Shown: positions 1 to 8,515 of the stretch, one piece after another
Position numbering within the stretch: position 1 is the first letter of the stretch
Layout: each line of letters starts with the position of its first letter
Assembly (NCBI GenBank): GCA_003451675.1
Contig: DMCY01000110.1
Span: 6,971-27,894, forward strand
DNA from: Candidatus Atribacteria bacterium
Lineage (GTDB): Bacteria > Atribacterota > JS1 > SB-45 > 34-128
Length of the DNA: 20,924 nt
Direction of reading: 5' to 3'
The notes under the pieces: model-generated
What the model was told of the DNA's origin: nothing
Database searches by the model: none
The model's input: the letters and a program-made list of their open reading frames with translations, nothing else
Program-made: the position numbers and the translations under genes

Positions 1-21
1 TGGTTACTTAGTTAGTTGGTT
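1..21 (-). repeat. AACYARNN octamer array (window edge)
   Basis: Read on the minus strand, this stretch is two octamers, AACCAACT and AACTAAGT, plus a partial third unit cut by the window edge. The same word family occurs at 10132-10171 and 11269-11300. No gene is visible in 1-264, which holds this array, two hairpin elements and a heptamer array. Confidence 0.55.
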
Positions 22-128
22 AAGAAAATAAAAGATTAATTCGTATATCATATATTGTTAATAAGAAATTATTAAATAAAACCTAACATTCAAGACAAGA
101 AAAATAAACAATTAATTTGATTTATTTG

Positions 129-166
129 TCATTGCGAGCTCCGATTTATCGGAGCGTGGCAATCTC
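129..166. repeat. GTCATTGCGAG-type palindromic repeat
   Basis: The element starts GTCATTGCGAG and ends GGCAATCTC. Its centre is a perfect 7-bp hairpin (GCTCCGA / TCGGAGC, 4-nt loop). A longer relative lies at 9995-10076. There is no T-run after the hairpin on the minus strand, so it does not look like a simple terminator for valS. Confidence 0.65.
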
Positions 167-182
167 AGTTTTGATAATTTTA

Positions 183-211
183 CAAGCAGGTTTGATAAAT
201 CAAGCCCCTAC
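183..211 (-). repeat. GTAG...CC hairpin element, copy 1
   Basis: On the minus strand this reads GTAGGGG, then a hairpin with arms GCTTGAT and ATCAAAC (one G-U pair), then CTGC. Related copies at 18111-18138 and 20873-20896 keep the frame of the hairpin but have different, still complementary, arm sequences. Confidence 0.55.
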
Positions 212-236
212 TTCTTTCTCTTTTTTATTTTCTTTG

Positions 237-278
237 CTAAATACTATTCACTAACGACTAACGACTATTTACTATATA
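237..278. repeat. Heptamer array overlapping the valS stop
   Basis: Six contiguous 7-nt units on the plus strand: CTAAATA, CTATTCA, CTAACGA twice, CTATTTA and CTATATA. The last two units lie inside valS and supply its stop codon (TAG at 267-265) and the codons just before it. Confidence 0.6.
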
Positions 279-2931
279 AGGATTTTAGGTTATTTTCTAA
301 TCTTTCTTTAATATCTCTTAAATCATTTGCTTTATTTCTTTCTTTTTTAACAATATCTTCCGGGGCCCTGGATAGAAAATCTTTATTATTTATTTTTTTG
401 AAAATTACATTAAGCTCACTATTTACTTTATTTAATTTTTTCTCTAAACGGGCTATCTCCTCTGAAATATTTATTATACCTTTTAAGGGAATAAATATTT
501 CAACCCCTTCTAAAACAGCTGTAGCCGAATACTCTGGTTTTTTAATCCCCTTTCCTACTTCTAACGATTTTGTTTTAATCATAGTTTCGATATAACAAAT
601 ATTTTCTTCTATTATTAAGTTTATTTTATCTTTTTCGTTAATATTTAAATATAAATCGATTTTTTTGTTATACGGAATATTCATATCTGACTTAATATTT
701 CGGATAGCTTTAATAATACTCATTATTTTTTCCATCTTGTTTTCTGCATCTTTATTCTCATATTCTTCTTTGTATCCTGGCCAGGGTGAAACCATAATAC
801 TTTCCCCTTTATGAGGCAGCTTTTGCCATATTTCTTCAGTTATAAAAGGCATAAAGGGATGCAAAAGCCTTAAGGTATTTTCTAAAACAAACCACAGAAT
901 ATATTGAGAAGTTCGTTTTTCTATCGCATCCTCTTCTTGATATAATCTTGGTTTAATGAATTCTATATACCAATCACAAAACTCGTTCCAGGTAAATTCA
1001 TAAATTATTTTGGCGGCTTCTCCATATTTATATTCATTAAGACACTCAGTGGTTTTTTTTATTGTTTCATTTAACTTGCTGATTATCCATTTATCAATTA
1101 ATGTCATTTTTAATTTATCTTTTTCTATTTTGTCAATATCGAAATCTTCGAGATTCATTATAGAAAATCTTGATACATTCCATATTTTATTAGTGAAATT
1201 TCTAAATCCTTTAATTCTCTCTTCAGAAAGACAAATATAATTTCCCTGAATAGTTAGAGAGGCAAGGGTAACACGTAGAGTATCAGCGCCATATTCATCA
1301 ATCACAGTTAAAGGATCTAAAACATTCCCTTTTGATTTACTCATCTTTTTACCTTCTGCATCTCTAATTAGGGGATTTATATAAACTTGCTTAAATGGAA
1401 CTTCACCGCGAAACTTTAAGCCCATCATTATCATTCGAGCCACCCAAAAGAAAATAATATCAAAACCGGTAACTAATACTGATGTCGGATAGAAACATTT
1501 TAAATCTTCTGTTTCTTCTGGCCAGCCTAAGGTAGAAAAAGGCCACAAAGCAGAGCTAAACCAGGTATCTAAAACGTCCGGATCTTGTACTAAATTATGG
1601 CTTCCACATTTTTTGCAGATCGTAGGATCTTCAGTTTCTGCCATTACCTCTCCGCAATCTTGACAATACCAGACCGGGATACGATGTCCCCACCATAACT
1701 GACGTGAGATACACCAATCTTTAATATTTCTCATCCATTCATAATATACTTTGTCCCAGCGAGAGGGAATAAATTCAATTCTATCCTCCTCTACAGCAGA
1801 AATAGCAGGTTCAGCAATTTCTTTCATCTTAACAAACCATTGTTTCGAAAGATATGGTTCAATAATAGTTCCACATCTGTAACAATGACCGATAGAATGC
1901 TTATATTCTTCGATCTTATTTAATAAACCTTTTTTTCTTAATTCATTCAAAACTCTTTCCCGACATTTAGTTACGGATAAATTTTTAAATTTTCCTGCCT
2001 GTTCATTCATGGTACCGTCACTATTTAATAAATTAATCATGGCAAGGTTGTGACGTTTGCCTAATTCAAAATCATTTAAATCATGGGCAGGAGTTATCTT
2101 TACTGCACCAGTTCCAAATTCAAGGTCAACGTAACTATCAGCTATTATCGGTATTTCCCTATTCATTAAAGGCAATATGGCAGTTTTTCCAATAAATTTT
2201 TTATATCTTTTATCATCAGGATGAACAGCTACTGCAGTATCACCAAGCATTGTTTCAGGACGGGTAGTAGCAACAGTTATAAACTCACCTTTAGAATCTT
2301 TTATAGGATAATTTATATAATATAAATTTGCATCTTCTTCAATTGATTCAACCTCAATATCAGCCAGAGCAGTCTGGCATCTTGGACACCAATTTATTAC
2401 ATAATTTTCTCGATATATCAGTCCTTCTTTATACAATTGTACAAATACCTTTCTAACAGCCCGGGAAAGACCTTCATCTAAAGTAAACCGTTGTCGAGAC
2501 CAATCGCATGAACATCCCAATTTCTTTAATTGATTTACAATATTATTTCCGTATTTTTCCTTCCATTTCCATACTCTTTCTACAAATTGTTCTCTTCCTA
2601 AATCGTATCTGCTTTTCCCTTCTTTAGCAATTTCTCTTTCTACTACATTTTGAGTAGCAATTCCGGCATGGTCAGTCCCTGGCAGCCAAAGAGTATTGTA
2701 GCCTTCCATTTTTTTCCATCTAATTAAAATATCTTGTAAAGTATTATTTAAAGCATGTCCGATATGCAATGATCCTGTAACATTGGGTGGGGGTATAACG
2801 ATAGAAAAATTATTTTCTTTATTATTATATTTTGCTTTAAAATAATCTTTTTCTAACCAGAATTTATACCATTTTTCTTCAACTTTTTTAGGATTGTATA
2901 CTGAAGATATTTCAGTATCTATTTTTTTCAT
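265..2931 (-). CDS. valS: Valine--tRNA ligase
   Basis: Class I aminoacyl-tRNA synthetase charging tRNA-Val with valine in the cytoplasm. At 888 residues it has the usual ValRS length. Visible motifs are HIGH at 56-59, the editing-domain TTRPET at 222-227, KMSKS at 529-533, and Cys pairs typical of ValRS zinc knuckles (C182/C185, C350/C353, C423/C426, C439/C442). A lysine- and glutamate-rich C-terminal coiled coil follows from about residue 825. The ATG has an ideal AAGGAGG eight bases upstream (2946-2940). It is transcribed from its own promoter behind a T-box leader (2953-3195), so expression should respond to uncharged tRNA-Val. The last few codons and the stop are formed by a heptamer repeat array. 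Identification is secure. Confidence 0.98.
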   Translation of the reverse strand: MKKIDTEISSVYNPKKVEEKWYKFWLEKDYFKAKYNNKENNFSIVIPPPNVTGSLHIGHALNNTLQDILIRWKKMEGYNTLWLPGTDHAGIATQNVVEREIAKEGKSRYDLGREQFVERVWKWKEKYGNNIVNQLKKLGCSCDWSRQRFTLDEGLSRAVRKVFVQLYKEGLIYRENYVINWCPRCQTALADIEVESIEEDANLYYINYPIKDSKGEFITVATTRPETMLGDTAVAVHPDDKRYKKFIGKTAILPLMNREIPIIADSYVDLEFGTGAVKITPAHDLNDFELGKRHNLAMINLLNSDGTMNEQAGKFKNLSVTKCRERVLNELRKKGLLNKIEEYKHSIGHCYRCGTIIEPYLSKQWFVKMKEIAEPAISAVEEDRIEFIPSRWDKVYYEWMRNIKDWCISRQLWWGHRIPVWYCQDCGEVMAETEDPTICKKCGSHNLVQDPDVLDTWFSSALWPFSTLGWPEETEDLKCFYPTSVLVTGFDIIFFWVARMIMMGLKFRGEVPFKQVYINPLIRDAEGKKMSKSKGNVLDPLTVIDEYGADTLRVTLASLTIQGNYICLSEERIKGFRNFTNKIWNVSRFSIMNLEDFDIDKIEKDKLKMTLIDKWIISKLNETIKKTTECLNEYKYGEAAKIIYEFTWNEFCDWYIEFIKPRLYQEEDAIEKRTSQYILWFVLENTLRLLHPFMPFITEEIWQKLPHKGESIMVSPWPGYKEEYENKDAENKMEKIMSIIKAIRNIKSDMNIPYNKKIDLYLNINEKDKINLIIEENICYIETMIKTKSLEVGKGIKKPEYSATAVLEGVEIFIPLKGIINISEEIARLEKKLNKVNSELNVIFKKINNKDFLSRAPEDIVKKERNKANDLRDIKERLENNLKSLYSK

Positions 2932-2952
2932 TATCTTTTCCTCCTTAAGCTT

Positions 2953-2995
2953 AAAAACAAAAACTCCTTTCGTTTCTCAAAAGGACGAAAGGAGT
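2953..2995 (-). terminator. Conditional terminator of the valS T-box
   Basis: Eleven perfect base pairs, an 11-nt loop and a T-rich tail (TTTTGTTTTT). The 5' arm lies just after the T-box sequence, as required for mutually exclusive antiterminator and terminator folds. Confidence 0.9.
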
Positions 2996-3195
2996 CTATC
3001 CGCGGTACCACCTTAATTCCTGTCTAAGAATATTCTATAATATCTATATTAAACAGGCTCTCAATGTTTAAGTTATAACGTAACTATCGGTTAATCCTAC
3101 TCTTGTTTTTCAGATTAACAGCTTAGGGATGACTTTCGAACAAAATTATAGCCAACTTTATTCTACTCTTCCCCTTAAAACTTTTCTCTTAATTT
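2953..3195 (-). promoter_or_regulatory. T-box leader of valS (tRNA-Val riboswitch)
   Basis: The conserved T-box AAGGTGGTACCGCG is at 3014-3001. Its UGGU bulge would pair with the ACCA end of tRNA-Val (discriminator A). Downstream is an 11-bp terminator stem, ACTCCTTTCGT (2995-2985) with ACGAAAGGAGT (2973-2963), followed by TTTTGTTTTT. Upstream, a hairpin at 3175-3125 carries AGAGUAG on its 5' side and GAAAGUCA on its 3' side. This is the expected specifier-loop arrangement, with GUC (Val) at 3133-3131. A second hairpin at 3119-3090 and a stem III-like hairpin (3057-3019) follow. The mechanism is transcription antitermination when uncharged tRNA-Val binds. T-box and terminator are certain; the stem assignments were made by hand. 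Confidence 0.93.
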
Positions 3196-3201
3196 TAACA
3201 T

Positions 3202-3230
3202 ATATTACTATAAGTAAGATTATAAGTCAA
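3202..3230 (-). promoter_or_regulatory. Promoter of the valS leader
   Basis: TTGACT (3230-3225), a 17-nt spacer and TAATAT (3207-3202) match a housekeeping sigma promoter. Transcription would start near 3195, about 20 nt before Stem I of the T-box leader. Confidence 0.7.
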
Positions 3231-3244
3231 AAAAAATACTAATT

Positions 3245-3276
3245 CCCCAATTTTCCAATCCACCAATTAACCAATT
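3245..3276 (+). repeat. NNCCRATT octamer array
   Basis: Four contiguous 8-nt units on the plus strand: CCCCAATT, TTCCAATC, CACCAATT and AACCAATT. The first two bases differ in every unit while the CCAATT core is kept in three of the four. Confidence 0.65.
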
Positions 3277-3347
3277 AAGAAAAAATAACAAAATACTTGT
3301 TTATTTGGTCAAGTCATTTATTTAATTAAAACTAACAAAAATTCAAT

Positions 3348-3394
3348 GTCATTCCCGTGAAGCTTGTCCTCGACCTGATCGGGGAACGGGAATC
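3348..3394. repeat. GTCATTCCCG-type palindromic repeat
   Basis: The outer arms ATTCCCGT and ACGGGAAT enclose inner arms TCCTCGA and TCGGGGA (one non-Watson-Crick position). The result is a long interrupted hairpin with the look of a dispersed repeat. No flanking T-run marks it as a terminator. Confidence 0.6.
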
Positions 3395-3465
3395 TATCTT
3401 TCTTTATTCCTTTTGGGTGTACCTAACGCAGCTTTTTTTTCATCACGGCAACGCCGTAATGCTAA

Positions 3466-3500
3466 ATACTGTACGCTATACGCTAAACTATTCGCTAACA
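3466..3500 (+). repeat. Heptamer array (ACGCTAT type)
   Basis: Degenerate 7-nt units including ACGCTAT (3473-3479), ACGCTAA (3480-3486) and ACTATTC. These are the same words as in the array at the end of rdgB (11305-11332). Confidence 0.5.
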
Positions 3501-3558
3501 ATTATTTTAACTGGCCAACTAGTAAGCTTAATTGACCGGAAAACCGGTATACTGAATT

Positions 3559-3594
3559 AATTGGAGAATTGGTAAATCGGTCAATCGGTCAATT
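3559..3594 (-). repeat. NNCCRATT octamer array, minus orientation
   Basis: On the minus strand: GACCGATT twice, then TACCAATT and CTCCAATT, four contiguous octamers. It is inverted relative to the array at 3245-3276 in the same spacer. Confidence 0.65.
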
Positions 3595-3636
3595 ATAAGC
3601 ACTTGCATCTTGAAACTTGCAGCCTTCTCCTCTCTT

Positions 3637-3671
3637 CACTATACACTATATACTCGATACTATATACTGTT
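3637..3671 (+). repeat. Heptamer array (CACTATA type)
   Basis: Five contiguous 7-nt units: CACTATA twice, TACTCGA, TACTATA and TACTGTT. The array ends about 10 nt before the lon stop codon. Confidence 0.6.
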
Positions 3672-3680
3672 CTTATAATC

Positions 3681-6029
3681 CTAAAAAGGGCTTCTAGTAA
3701 GGGCGTTTTTTAAAACTTCATCTAAATTATTTACCATAATAAATTTTAACCTTTTTTTAATATCATTAGGTAAATCTTCTAAATTATTAAAATTATCTTT
3801 AGGAATTATAATAGTTTTAATACCAGATTGATAAGCGGCAAGTATTTTTTCCTTTAAGCCTCCTACCGGTAAAACCCTTCCTCTTAGGGTAATTTCGCCA
3901 GTCATTGCTACATCTTTTCGAATCGGAATCTCGGTAAGTGAAGAAATTAAAGAAGTAGCCATTGTTATACCAGCAGATGGACCATCCTTAGGAATCGCTC
4001 CTTCTGGAATATGAACATGAATATCACAATTTTCGTAAAACTTATTATCTATCTTAAATTTTGCTGCTCGAGAACGAGCGTAGGTTAAGGCAGCTTTCCC
4101 TGATTCTTGCATAACATCTCCCAGTTGTCCGGTAAGGGTTAATTTGCCTTTTCCGGGCATTACTATAGTTTCCACTGATAATACTTCTCCGCCGATTTCA
4201 GTCCAGGCTAAACCTGTTGCCAAACCAATAGCATCTTCTTTTTCAATTTTATCAATTTTATATTTGGGTATTCCCAAATAATTTTCTAAGTTTTTTAGGC
4301 TGATTCTAACTCTTTTATTTTTATTCTTTTTAAAATAAACTACGTTTAAAGCAACCTTTCTACATATAGATGATATTTCTTTTTCTAAGCCCCTTACTCC
4401 TGCTTCACGAGTATATTCTTTGATTATTTTTTTCATTGCCTTTTCTGATACCTCTATATCATCTTTTTTAAAGCCATGATTATTTAATTGTTTTGGTAAT
4501 AAAAATAACTGGGCAATCTGTAATTTTTCATACTCAGTATAACCAGGAATGTTAATCATCTCCATCCTGTCTCTCAAAGAATAAGGTATTTCATCTTCAT
4601 TGTTAGCAGTGGTGATAAACATTACCTCAGAAAGGTTAAAAGGTACTTCTAAATAATGGTCTCTAAAAGTGTTGTTTTGCTCAGGGTCTAATACTTCTAA
4701 AAGAGCAGAAGCGGGATCACCTCTAAAATCTGTACTCATTTTATCGATCTCATCCAATAAATAAACAGGATTCTTAGTCTTTGCGTTAACTATCCCTTGG
4801 ATAATTCTTCCCGGCATAGAACCTATATAAGTTTTTCTGTGTCCGCGTATCTCTGCTTCGTCTCGTACGCCTCCCAAAGAAGCTCTTACAAATTTTCTAC
4901 CCATTGCCCGGGCTATTGATTTCGCCAATGATGTCTTGCCTACTCCCGGAGGCCCTATTAAACACAAAATTGTCCCTATTTGTTTATTGCTCAATTTTTT
5001 AACTGCTAAGTATTCTAAAATTCTTTCTTTAATATCTAATAAACCATAATGGTCCTTATCTAAAATATTTTTTACTAATTTTATATTTAATTTCTCTTTA
5101 GTTTTTTCGTTCCAGGGGAGGGATATGATCCATTCTAAATAATTTATTATTACCCCGCTCTCGGCAGATAAAAGCGGTATTTTTTCTAAACGATTTGTTT
5201 CTTTGATACACTTCTCTTCCACTTCTTTGGTAAGTTTCAGAGAAAATATTTTCTCTTTAAATTCATCAGCTTCTGAAATATTTTCTTCATTATCTCCTAA
5301 TTCTTTTTTTATTTCTTTTAATTGCTCTTTTAGATAATAATCTTTTTGGTAATTTTCTAATTTTACTTCTACTCTTTCTCGTATCTTTTTTTCTAATTCT
5401 AAAATACTTATCTCTTTTTTTAATATAACAATTAATTTCTCCAGTCTTTCCAAAGGATTAACTATTTCTAACAAATTTTGTTTTTCTTTTACCTTTAAAA
5501 TTAAATTTGAAGCAATTATATCGGCTAATTTATCTGGTTTTTCAATATTCTTTATTGACAGCATCATTTCAGAAGGTAATCTATTGTTTAATTTTAAATA
5601 TTGTTCGAATCTATTGATTGTCAATCTCATTAAGGCTTCTATTTTTAGATTTTTACCGTTTTTAACTTTTATTTTTTCTACTTGTACTTTAAGAAAATTA
5701 TTAAATCTCTCTGCATTTTTGATTTTTGCTCTACCGAGTCCTTCCACTAATATTTTTATGGTATCATCTGGTAGTTTATAGATTTGTACTATCTTGGCAA
5801 TTGTTCCGATAGAATATATATCTTCAACTTTTGGTTTTTCTACCTCTGGATCTCTCTGAGCTGCAATAAATATTAAGCTTTTTAAATTTATTGCTTCTTC
5901 TAAAGCATTAACAGATTGTTCTCTCCCAACAAAAAGAGGAATAATCATATTGGGAAAAACAACTAATTCTCTTAGTGGTAATAAAGGTAGTATATTTTTG
6001 TCTAAGCTTTTTATATTTTTGTTATTCAT
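3681..6029 (-). CDS. lon: ATP-dependent protease Lon
   Basis: Cytosolic AAA+ serine protease that degrades misfolded and regulatory proteins. The 782 residues follow bacterial LonA order. There is an N-terminal substrate-binding domain (starting around [13 protein letters not shown]) and a charged coiled coil around 200-260. The AAA+ module has Walker A GPPGVGKT at 359-366, Walker B LLDEID at 424-429, and GARGL-like GVRGLEKE near 544-551. The C-terminal protease domain has Ser685 (KDGPSAG) and Lys726 (GGLKEK) as the catalytic dyad. The ATG at 6029 has only a distant GGGAG (about 14 nt), a weaker ribosome site than its neighbours. lon follows clpX after 118 nt of repeat-filled spacer and closes the tig-clpP-clpX-lon proteostasis block. 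Confidence 0.98.
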   Translation of the reverse strand: MNNKNIKSLDKNILPLLPLRELVVFPNMIIPLFVGREQSVNALEEAINLKSLIFIAAQRDPEVEKPKVEDIYSIGTIAKIVQIYKLPDDTIKILVEGLGRAKIKNAERFNNFLKVQVEKIKVKNGKNLKIEALMRLTINRFEQYLKLNNRLPSEMMLSIKNIEKPDKLADIIASNLILKVKEKQNLLEIVNPLERLEKLIVILKKEISILELEKKIRERVEVKLENYQKDYYLKEQLKEIKKELGDNEENISEADEFKEKIFSLKLTKEVEEKCIKETNRLEKIPLLSAESGVIINYLEWIISLPWNEKTKEKLNIKLVKNILDKDHYGLLDIKERILEYLAVKKLSNKQIGTILCLIGPPGVGKTSLAKSIARAMGRKFVRASLGGVRDEAEIRGHRKTYIGSMPGRIIQGIVNAKTKNPVYLLDEIDKMSTDFRGDPASALLEVLDPEQNNTFRDHYLEVPFNLSEVMFITTANNEDEIPYSLRDRMEMINIPGYTEYEKLQIAQLFLLPKQLNNHGFKKDDIEVSEKAMKKIIKEYTREAGVRGLEKEISSICRKVALNVVYFKKNKNKRVRISLKNLENYLGIPKYKIDKIEKEDAIGLATGLAWTEIGGEVLSVETIVMPGKGKLTLTGQLGDVMQESGKAALTYARSRAAKFKIDNKFYENCDIHVHIPEGAIPKDGPSAGITMATSLISSLTEIPIRKDVAMTGEITLRGRVLPVGGLKEKILAAYQSGIKTIIIPKDNFNNLEDLPNDIKKRLKFIMVNNLDEVLKNALTRSPF

Positions 6030-6113
6030 GTAGAATATTCAATCTCCCTTTTTTTCTTTCGCATCGCGACACGCGATAATAATCAATTATAGTTTTCATC
6101 TTTTATTTTCTTA

Positions 6114-6148
6114 ACGAGATACGGTTCACGAGATACGGGATACGGGAT
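6114..6148 (+). repeat. Heptamer array at the clpX stop
   Basis: Five contiguous 7-nt units: ACGAGAT, ACGGTTC, ACGAGAT and ACGGGAT twice. The last base of the array is also the last base of the clpX stop codon (TGA, 6150-6148). A looser, opposite-orientation cluster of CG-rich words lies at 6060-6080. Confidence 0.65.
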
Positions 6149-7428
6149 CACGCTGTTTCTTTTCTTAAACCCTCTCTATATCTTTTTATTTCAGGCATCT
6201 GTCTCTTTTTCACAACTTCTTTGTTAATAGTGCATTTTTCAATATTTTTCTCCGAAGGTATCTGGTACATTATATCTAATATTGAATCTTCCATAATTGA
6301 ACGCAAGCCCCTTGCTCCTATTTTTCTTTTTATACTTTCTTCCACGATAGCCTCTAAAGCTCCGGAGGTAAGATTAAGTTCCACACCTTCTAATTTAAAT
6401 ATCTTTTTATACTGTTTTACTATAGCATTTTTGGGCTGGGTTAATATTTTTATTAATGTGTCTTTATTTAAAGCTTCTAACGTAGAAACTATATGTAATC
6501 TCCCAACTAATTCGGGAATTAAGCCATACTTTATAAGATCTTCCGGTAAAACATTTTCCATTAATTTATAATTTCTTTCTTTATTATTCTTACTTTTTAT
6601 ATCTGCTTTAAATCCAATATTATTTTTGCCCATTCGGTAATTTATTATGCTTTCTAATCCCTCAAAAGTTCCCCCACAAATAAACAATATTTCCTTGGTA
6701 TCTATCTGAATATTCTTTTCTTGCGGGTGCTTTCTCCCTCCGTAAGGTGGTACGCTTGCAACCGTACCTTCTATAATTTTTAAAAGAGCTTGCTGTACTC
6801 CCTCTCCCGATACATCTCTGGTTATTGATGGATTCTCAGATTTACGGGCTATTTTATCAATTTCATCTATATATATTATTCCCTTTTGGGCTAAATTTAT
6901 ATCGTTGTCTGCTACCCTCAGTAAATTTAACAAAATATTTTCTACATCATCACCTACATATCCCGCTTCAGTTAAAGTTGTAGCATCAGCAATAACAAAT
7001 GGTACATTTAGTTTTTTAGCTAAAGTCTTGGCTAACAAGGTCTTTCCACACCCAGTAGGACCGATTAACAGAATATTGCTCTTTTCTAATTCTATCTCTT
7101 CCCTCTCTTCCCTTGTCTTATCTATTTTTTTATCTTTTTTATCTAATCTATCATTATTATTACTTTTGATTCTTTTGTAGTGATTGTATACGGCAACTGA
7201 AAGTATTTTTTTTGCCTTATCTTGTCCTACTATATATTCATCTAAAAAACTTTTAATTTCTTTAGGGGAAGGGACATTGCTTAAATCAAATGACTTGTCT
7301 TCTCTCTTTCTTCTATCTAATATAATATCATTACATACTTTAATACATTCATCACATATACAAACACCAGGACCTGCAACTATTTTATATACTTCATCTT
7401 GACTTTTACCACAAAACGAACAATTCAT
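6148..7428 (-). CDS. clpX: ATP-dependent Clp protease ATP-binding subunit ClpX
   Basis: AAA+ unfoldase that feeds substrates into ClpP. The 426 residues begin with a zinc-binding domain (C3, C6, C25, C28). Then come Walker A GPTGCGKT (123-130), the GYVG pore loop (156-159), Walker B IIYIDEID (184-191), the RKH pore loop (232-234), the IGF loop that docks ClpP (271-273), a VGR arginine finger (R310) and sensor 2 GARGLR (371-376). Residues about 90-116 form a very charged linker (D/K/E/R) longer than the corresponding loop of E. coli ClpX. The ATG is preceded by GGAG at suitable spacing. A four-helix-bundle gene and repeat arrays separate it from clpP, so the usual clpP-clpX adjacency is broken. 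Confidence 0.98.
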   Translation of the reverse strand: MNCSFCGKSQDEVYKIVAGPGVCICDECIKVCNDIILDRRKREDKSFDLSNVPSPKEIKSFLDEYIVGQDKAKKILSVAVYNHYKRIKSNNNDRLDKKDKKIDKTREEREEIELEKSNILLIGPTGCGKTLLAKTLAKKLNVPFVIADATTLTEAGYVGDDVENILLNLLRVADNDINLAQKGIIYIDEIDKIARKSENPSITRDVSGEGVQQALLKIIEGTVASVPPYGGRKHPQEKNIQIDTKEILFICGGTFEGLESIINYRMGKNNIGFKADIKSKNNKERNYKLMENVLPEDLIKYGLIPELVGRLHIVSTLEALNKDTLIKILTQPKNAIVKQYKKIFKLEGVELNLTSGALEAIVEESIKRKIGARGLRSIMEDSILDIMYQIPSEKNIEKCTINKEVVKKRQMPEIKRYREGLRKETA

Positions 7429-7451
7429 TAATTTTCAACTCCTCTCTTTTC

Positions 7452-7472
7452 TCGTATTTCGTATATCGTTAA
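7452..7472 (-). repeat. Heptamer array overlapping the four-helix-bundle gene stop
   Basis: Three 7-nt units, TCGTATT, TCGTATA and TCGTTAA on the plus strand. The TAA stop of the small gene (7471-7469) lies inside the last unit. It is inverted relative to the array at 7888-7922 on the other side of that gene. Confidence 0.55.
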
Positions 7473-7828
7473 AGCTTTTTGATCAAACTTGAAGTCATTC
7501 TACTAATGTGATCTAATTTTTCAGCCAGTTTTGCTTCTTCAATTTCATTTATATATTTTAACTCTTTTGCAATAATTATCTGTGTTTCTAATTCAGCACA
7601 ACTTCCTAAAGTGATAAACAAAAATTGTTTATACTCTTTATTGTGAAACCTTTTAAATCCTTCGGCAATATTAGAAGGAATGGAAATTGCAGAACGTCTT
7701 AATTGTGAAGTTAAACTGAACAATTCTTCTTTGGGAAATTTCTTAGTTAGTGTGTAAATATCAGTAACGATCTCTATCCCTTTTTGCCAAATTCTTAAAT
7801 CTTTAAAACTTTTTATTTTTTCTTCCAT
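7469..7828 (-). CDS. Four-helix-bundle protein (S23 / 23S rRNA intervening-sequence family)
   Basis: The 119-residue protein matches the short helical family first found in 23S rRNA intervening sequences (structurally related to Avd of diversity-generating retroelements). Family features visible are the opening FKDLRIWQKGIE, the central SQLRRSAISIPSNIAEG (about 40-57) and the GSCAELETQI segment (about 75-84). The rest is predicted amphipathic helix; there is no signal peptide or membrane segment. The ATG has GGGAG four to five bases upstream. The gene sits between clpP and clpX on the same strand, with heptamer arrays in inverted orientation on both sides and its TAA stop inside one of them. 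No rRNA or reverse transcriptase is nearby. Molecular function is unknown; the family call is secure. Confidence 0.9.
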   Translation of the reverse strand: MEEKIKSFKDLRIWQKGIEIVTDIYTLTKKFPKEELFSLTSQLRRSAISIPSNIAEGFKRFHNKEYKQFLFITLGSCAELETQIIIAKELKYINEIEEAKLAEKLDHISRMTSSLIKKL

Positions 7829-7887
7829 TTTTCTCCCATTCTACATACGATATACTATTTTTTCATCTATTTTGTTTTCATCTTAAT

Positions 7888-7922
7888 ACGATATACGATA
7901 TACGATATACGATATACGCTAT
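7888..7922 (+). repeat. Heptamer array overlapping the clpP stop
   Basis: Four exact ACGATAT units followed by ACGCTAT, five contiguous 7-mers in 35 nt. The clpP stop (TAG, 7921-7919) lies in the last unit. A further single copy of the word lies at 7847-7853, just upstream of the four-helix-bundle ribosome site. Confidence 0.75.
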
Positions 7923-8515
7923 TTTACTGCTTCTTCTTTACTTTTAATTACTTCATCAACCAATCCGTATTCTTTAGATTCTTGAGCAGTCATATAGAAA
8001 TCTCTATCAGTATCCTTCTCAACTTTTTCAAATTTCTGGCCGGTATGGTAAGTTAATATTTTGTTTATGGTATCTTTAATTCTTTTCAGCTCTCGAGTCT
8101 GTATCTCGATATCTGTAACCTGACCCTGCGCTCCACCTAATGGCTGATGAACCATAACCCTTGAATTAGGCAATACAAACCTCTTCCCCTTTGTACCCGA
8201 AGCTAAGATTAAAGCCGCACCGCTTGCAGCCATACCTATACATATGGTCGCAACATCAGATCTTATATATTGGATAGTATCATAAATAGCAATAGTAGAA
8301 CTTACGGAACCACCAGGGCTATTAATATAGATAAAAATATCCTTATCAGGGTCAGTTGCTTCCAAAAATAATAATTGGGCAATTATAGTATTAGCTGTCG
8401 CGTTATCTATTTCTGTTCCTAAAAATATTATTCTATCTTTTAGTAAGCGTGAATAAATATCATATGATCTCTCCCCTCGAGGAGTTTGCTCTACTACAAT
8501 AGGAACTAAAGTCAT
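7919..8515 (-). CDS. clpP: ATP-dependent Clp protease proteolytic subunit ClpP
   Basis: Serine peptidase that forms the tetradecameric proteolytic chamber used by ClpX. The 198 residues show the full triad in family context: Ser98 (GMAASGA), His123 (MVHQPLGG) and Asp172 (DTDRDF). The INSPGGS oxyanion-region motif is at 64-70 and YGLVDEVI closes the fold. Length is standard, with a short or absent propeptide. The start is well fixed: GGAGG lies about 10 nt upstream and the ATG overlaps the tig stop as ATGA (8515-8512), implying translational coupling with trigger factor. Confidence 0.98.
   Translation of the reverse strand: MTLVPIVVEQTPRGERSYDIYSRLLKDRIIFLGTEIDNATANTIIAQLLFLEATDPDKDIFIYINSPGGSVSSTIAIYDTIQYIRSDVATICIGMAASGAALILASGTKGKRFVLPNSRVMVHQPLGGAQGQVTDIEIQTRELKRIKDTINKILTYHTGQKFEKVEKDTDRDFYMTAQESKEYGLVDEVIKSKEEAVK

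Larger units (their letters stand above)
3241..3680. other. lon-valS intergenic region, repeats only
   Basis: About 440 bp without a credible gene. It holds an NNCCRATT octamer array (3245-3276), a GTCATTCCCG palindrome (3348-3394), a small ACGGC/GCCGT hairpin near 3444-3456, heptamers (3466-3500), a second octamer array in opposite orientation (3559-3594) and heptamers (3637-3671). I see no clear intrinsic terminator for lon. Confidence 0.7.

Noticed and set aside
129..166. valS terminator
   Set aside because: The hairpin is good, but the minus strand has no U-tract after it, and its ends match a dispersed repeat.
1010..1240. Plus-strand open frames opposite valS, lon, clpX, xseA and others
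   Set aside because: They are hydrophobic shadows of AT-rich minus-strand genes, without ribosome sites or recognisable domains.
3440..3460. Intrinsic terminator for lon from the ACGGC/GCCGT hairpin beside a run of eight T
   Set aside because: The T-run is on the plus strand before the hairpin; on the minus strand, where lon is read, the hairpin is followed by A residues.
3357..3560. Plus-strand open frame between lon and valS
   Set aside because: It runs through a palindrome and repeat arrays, has no ribosome site and no protein-like features.
7469..7828. Diversity-generating retroelement because of the Avd-related fold
   Set aside because: There is no reverse transcriptase, template repeat or variable repeat in the window; S23-family proteins occur alone in many genomes.
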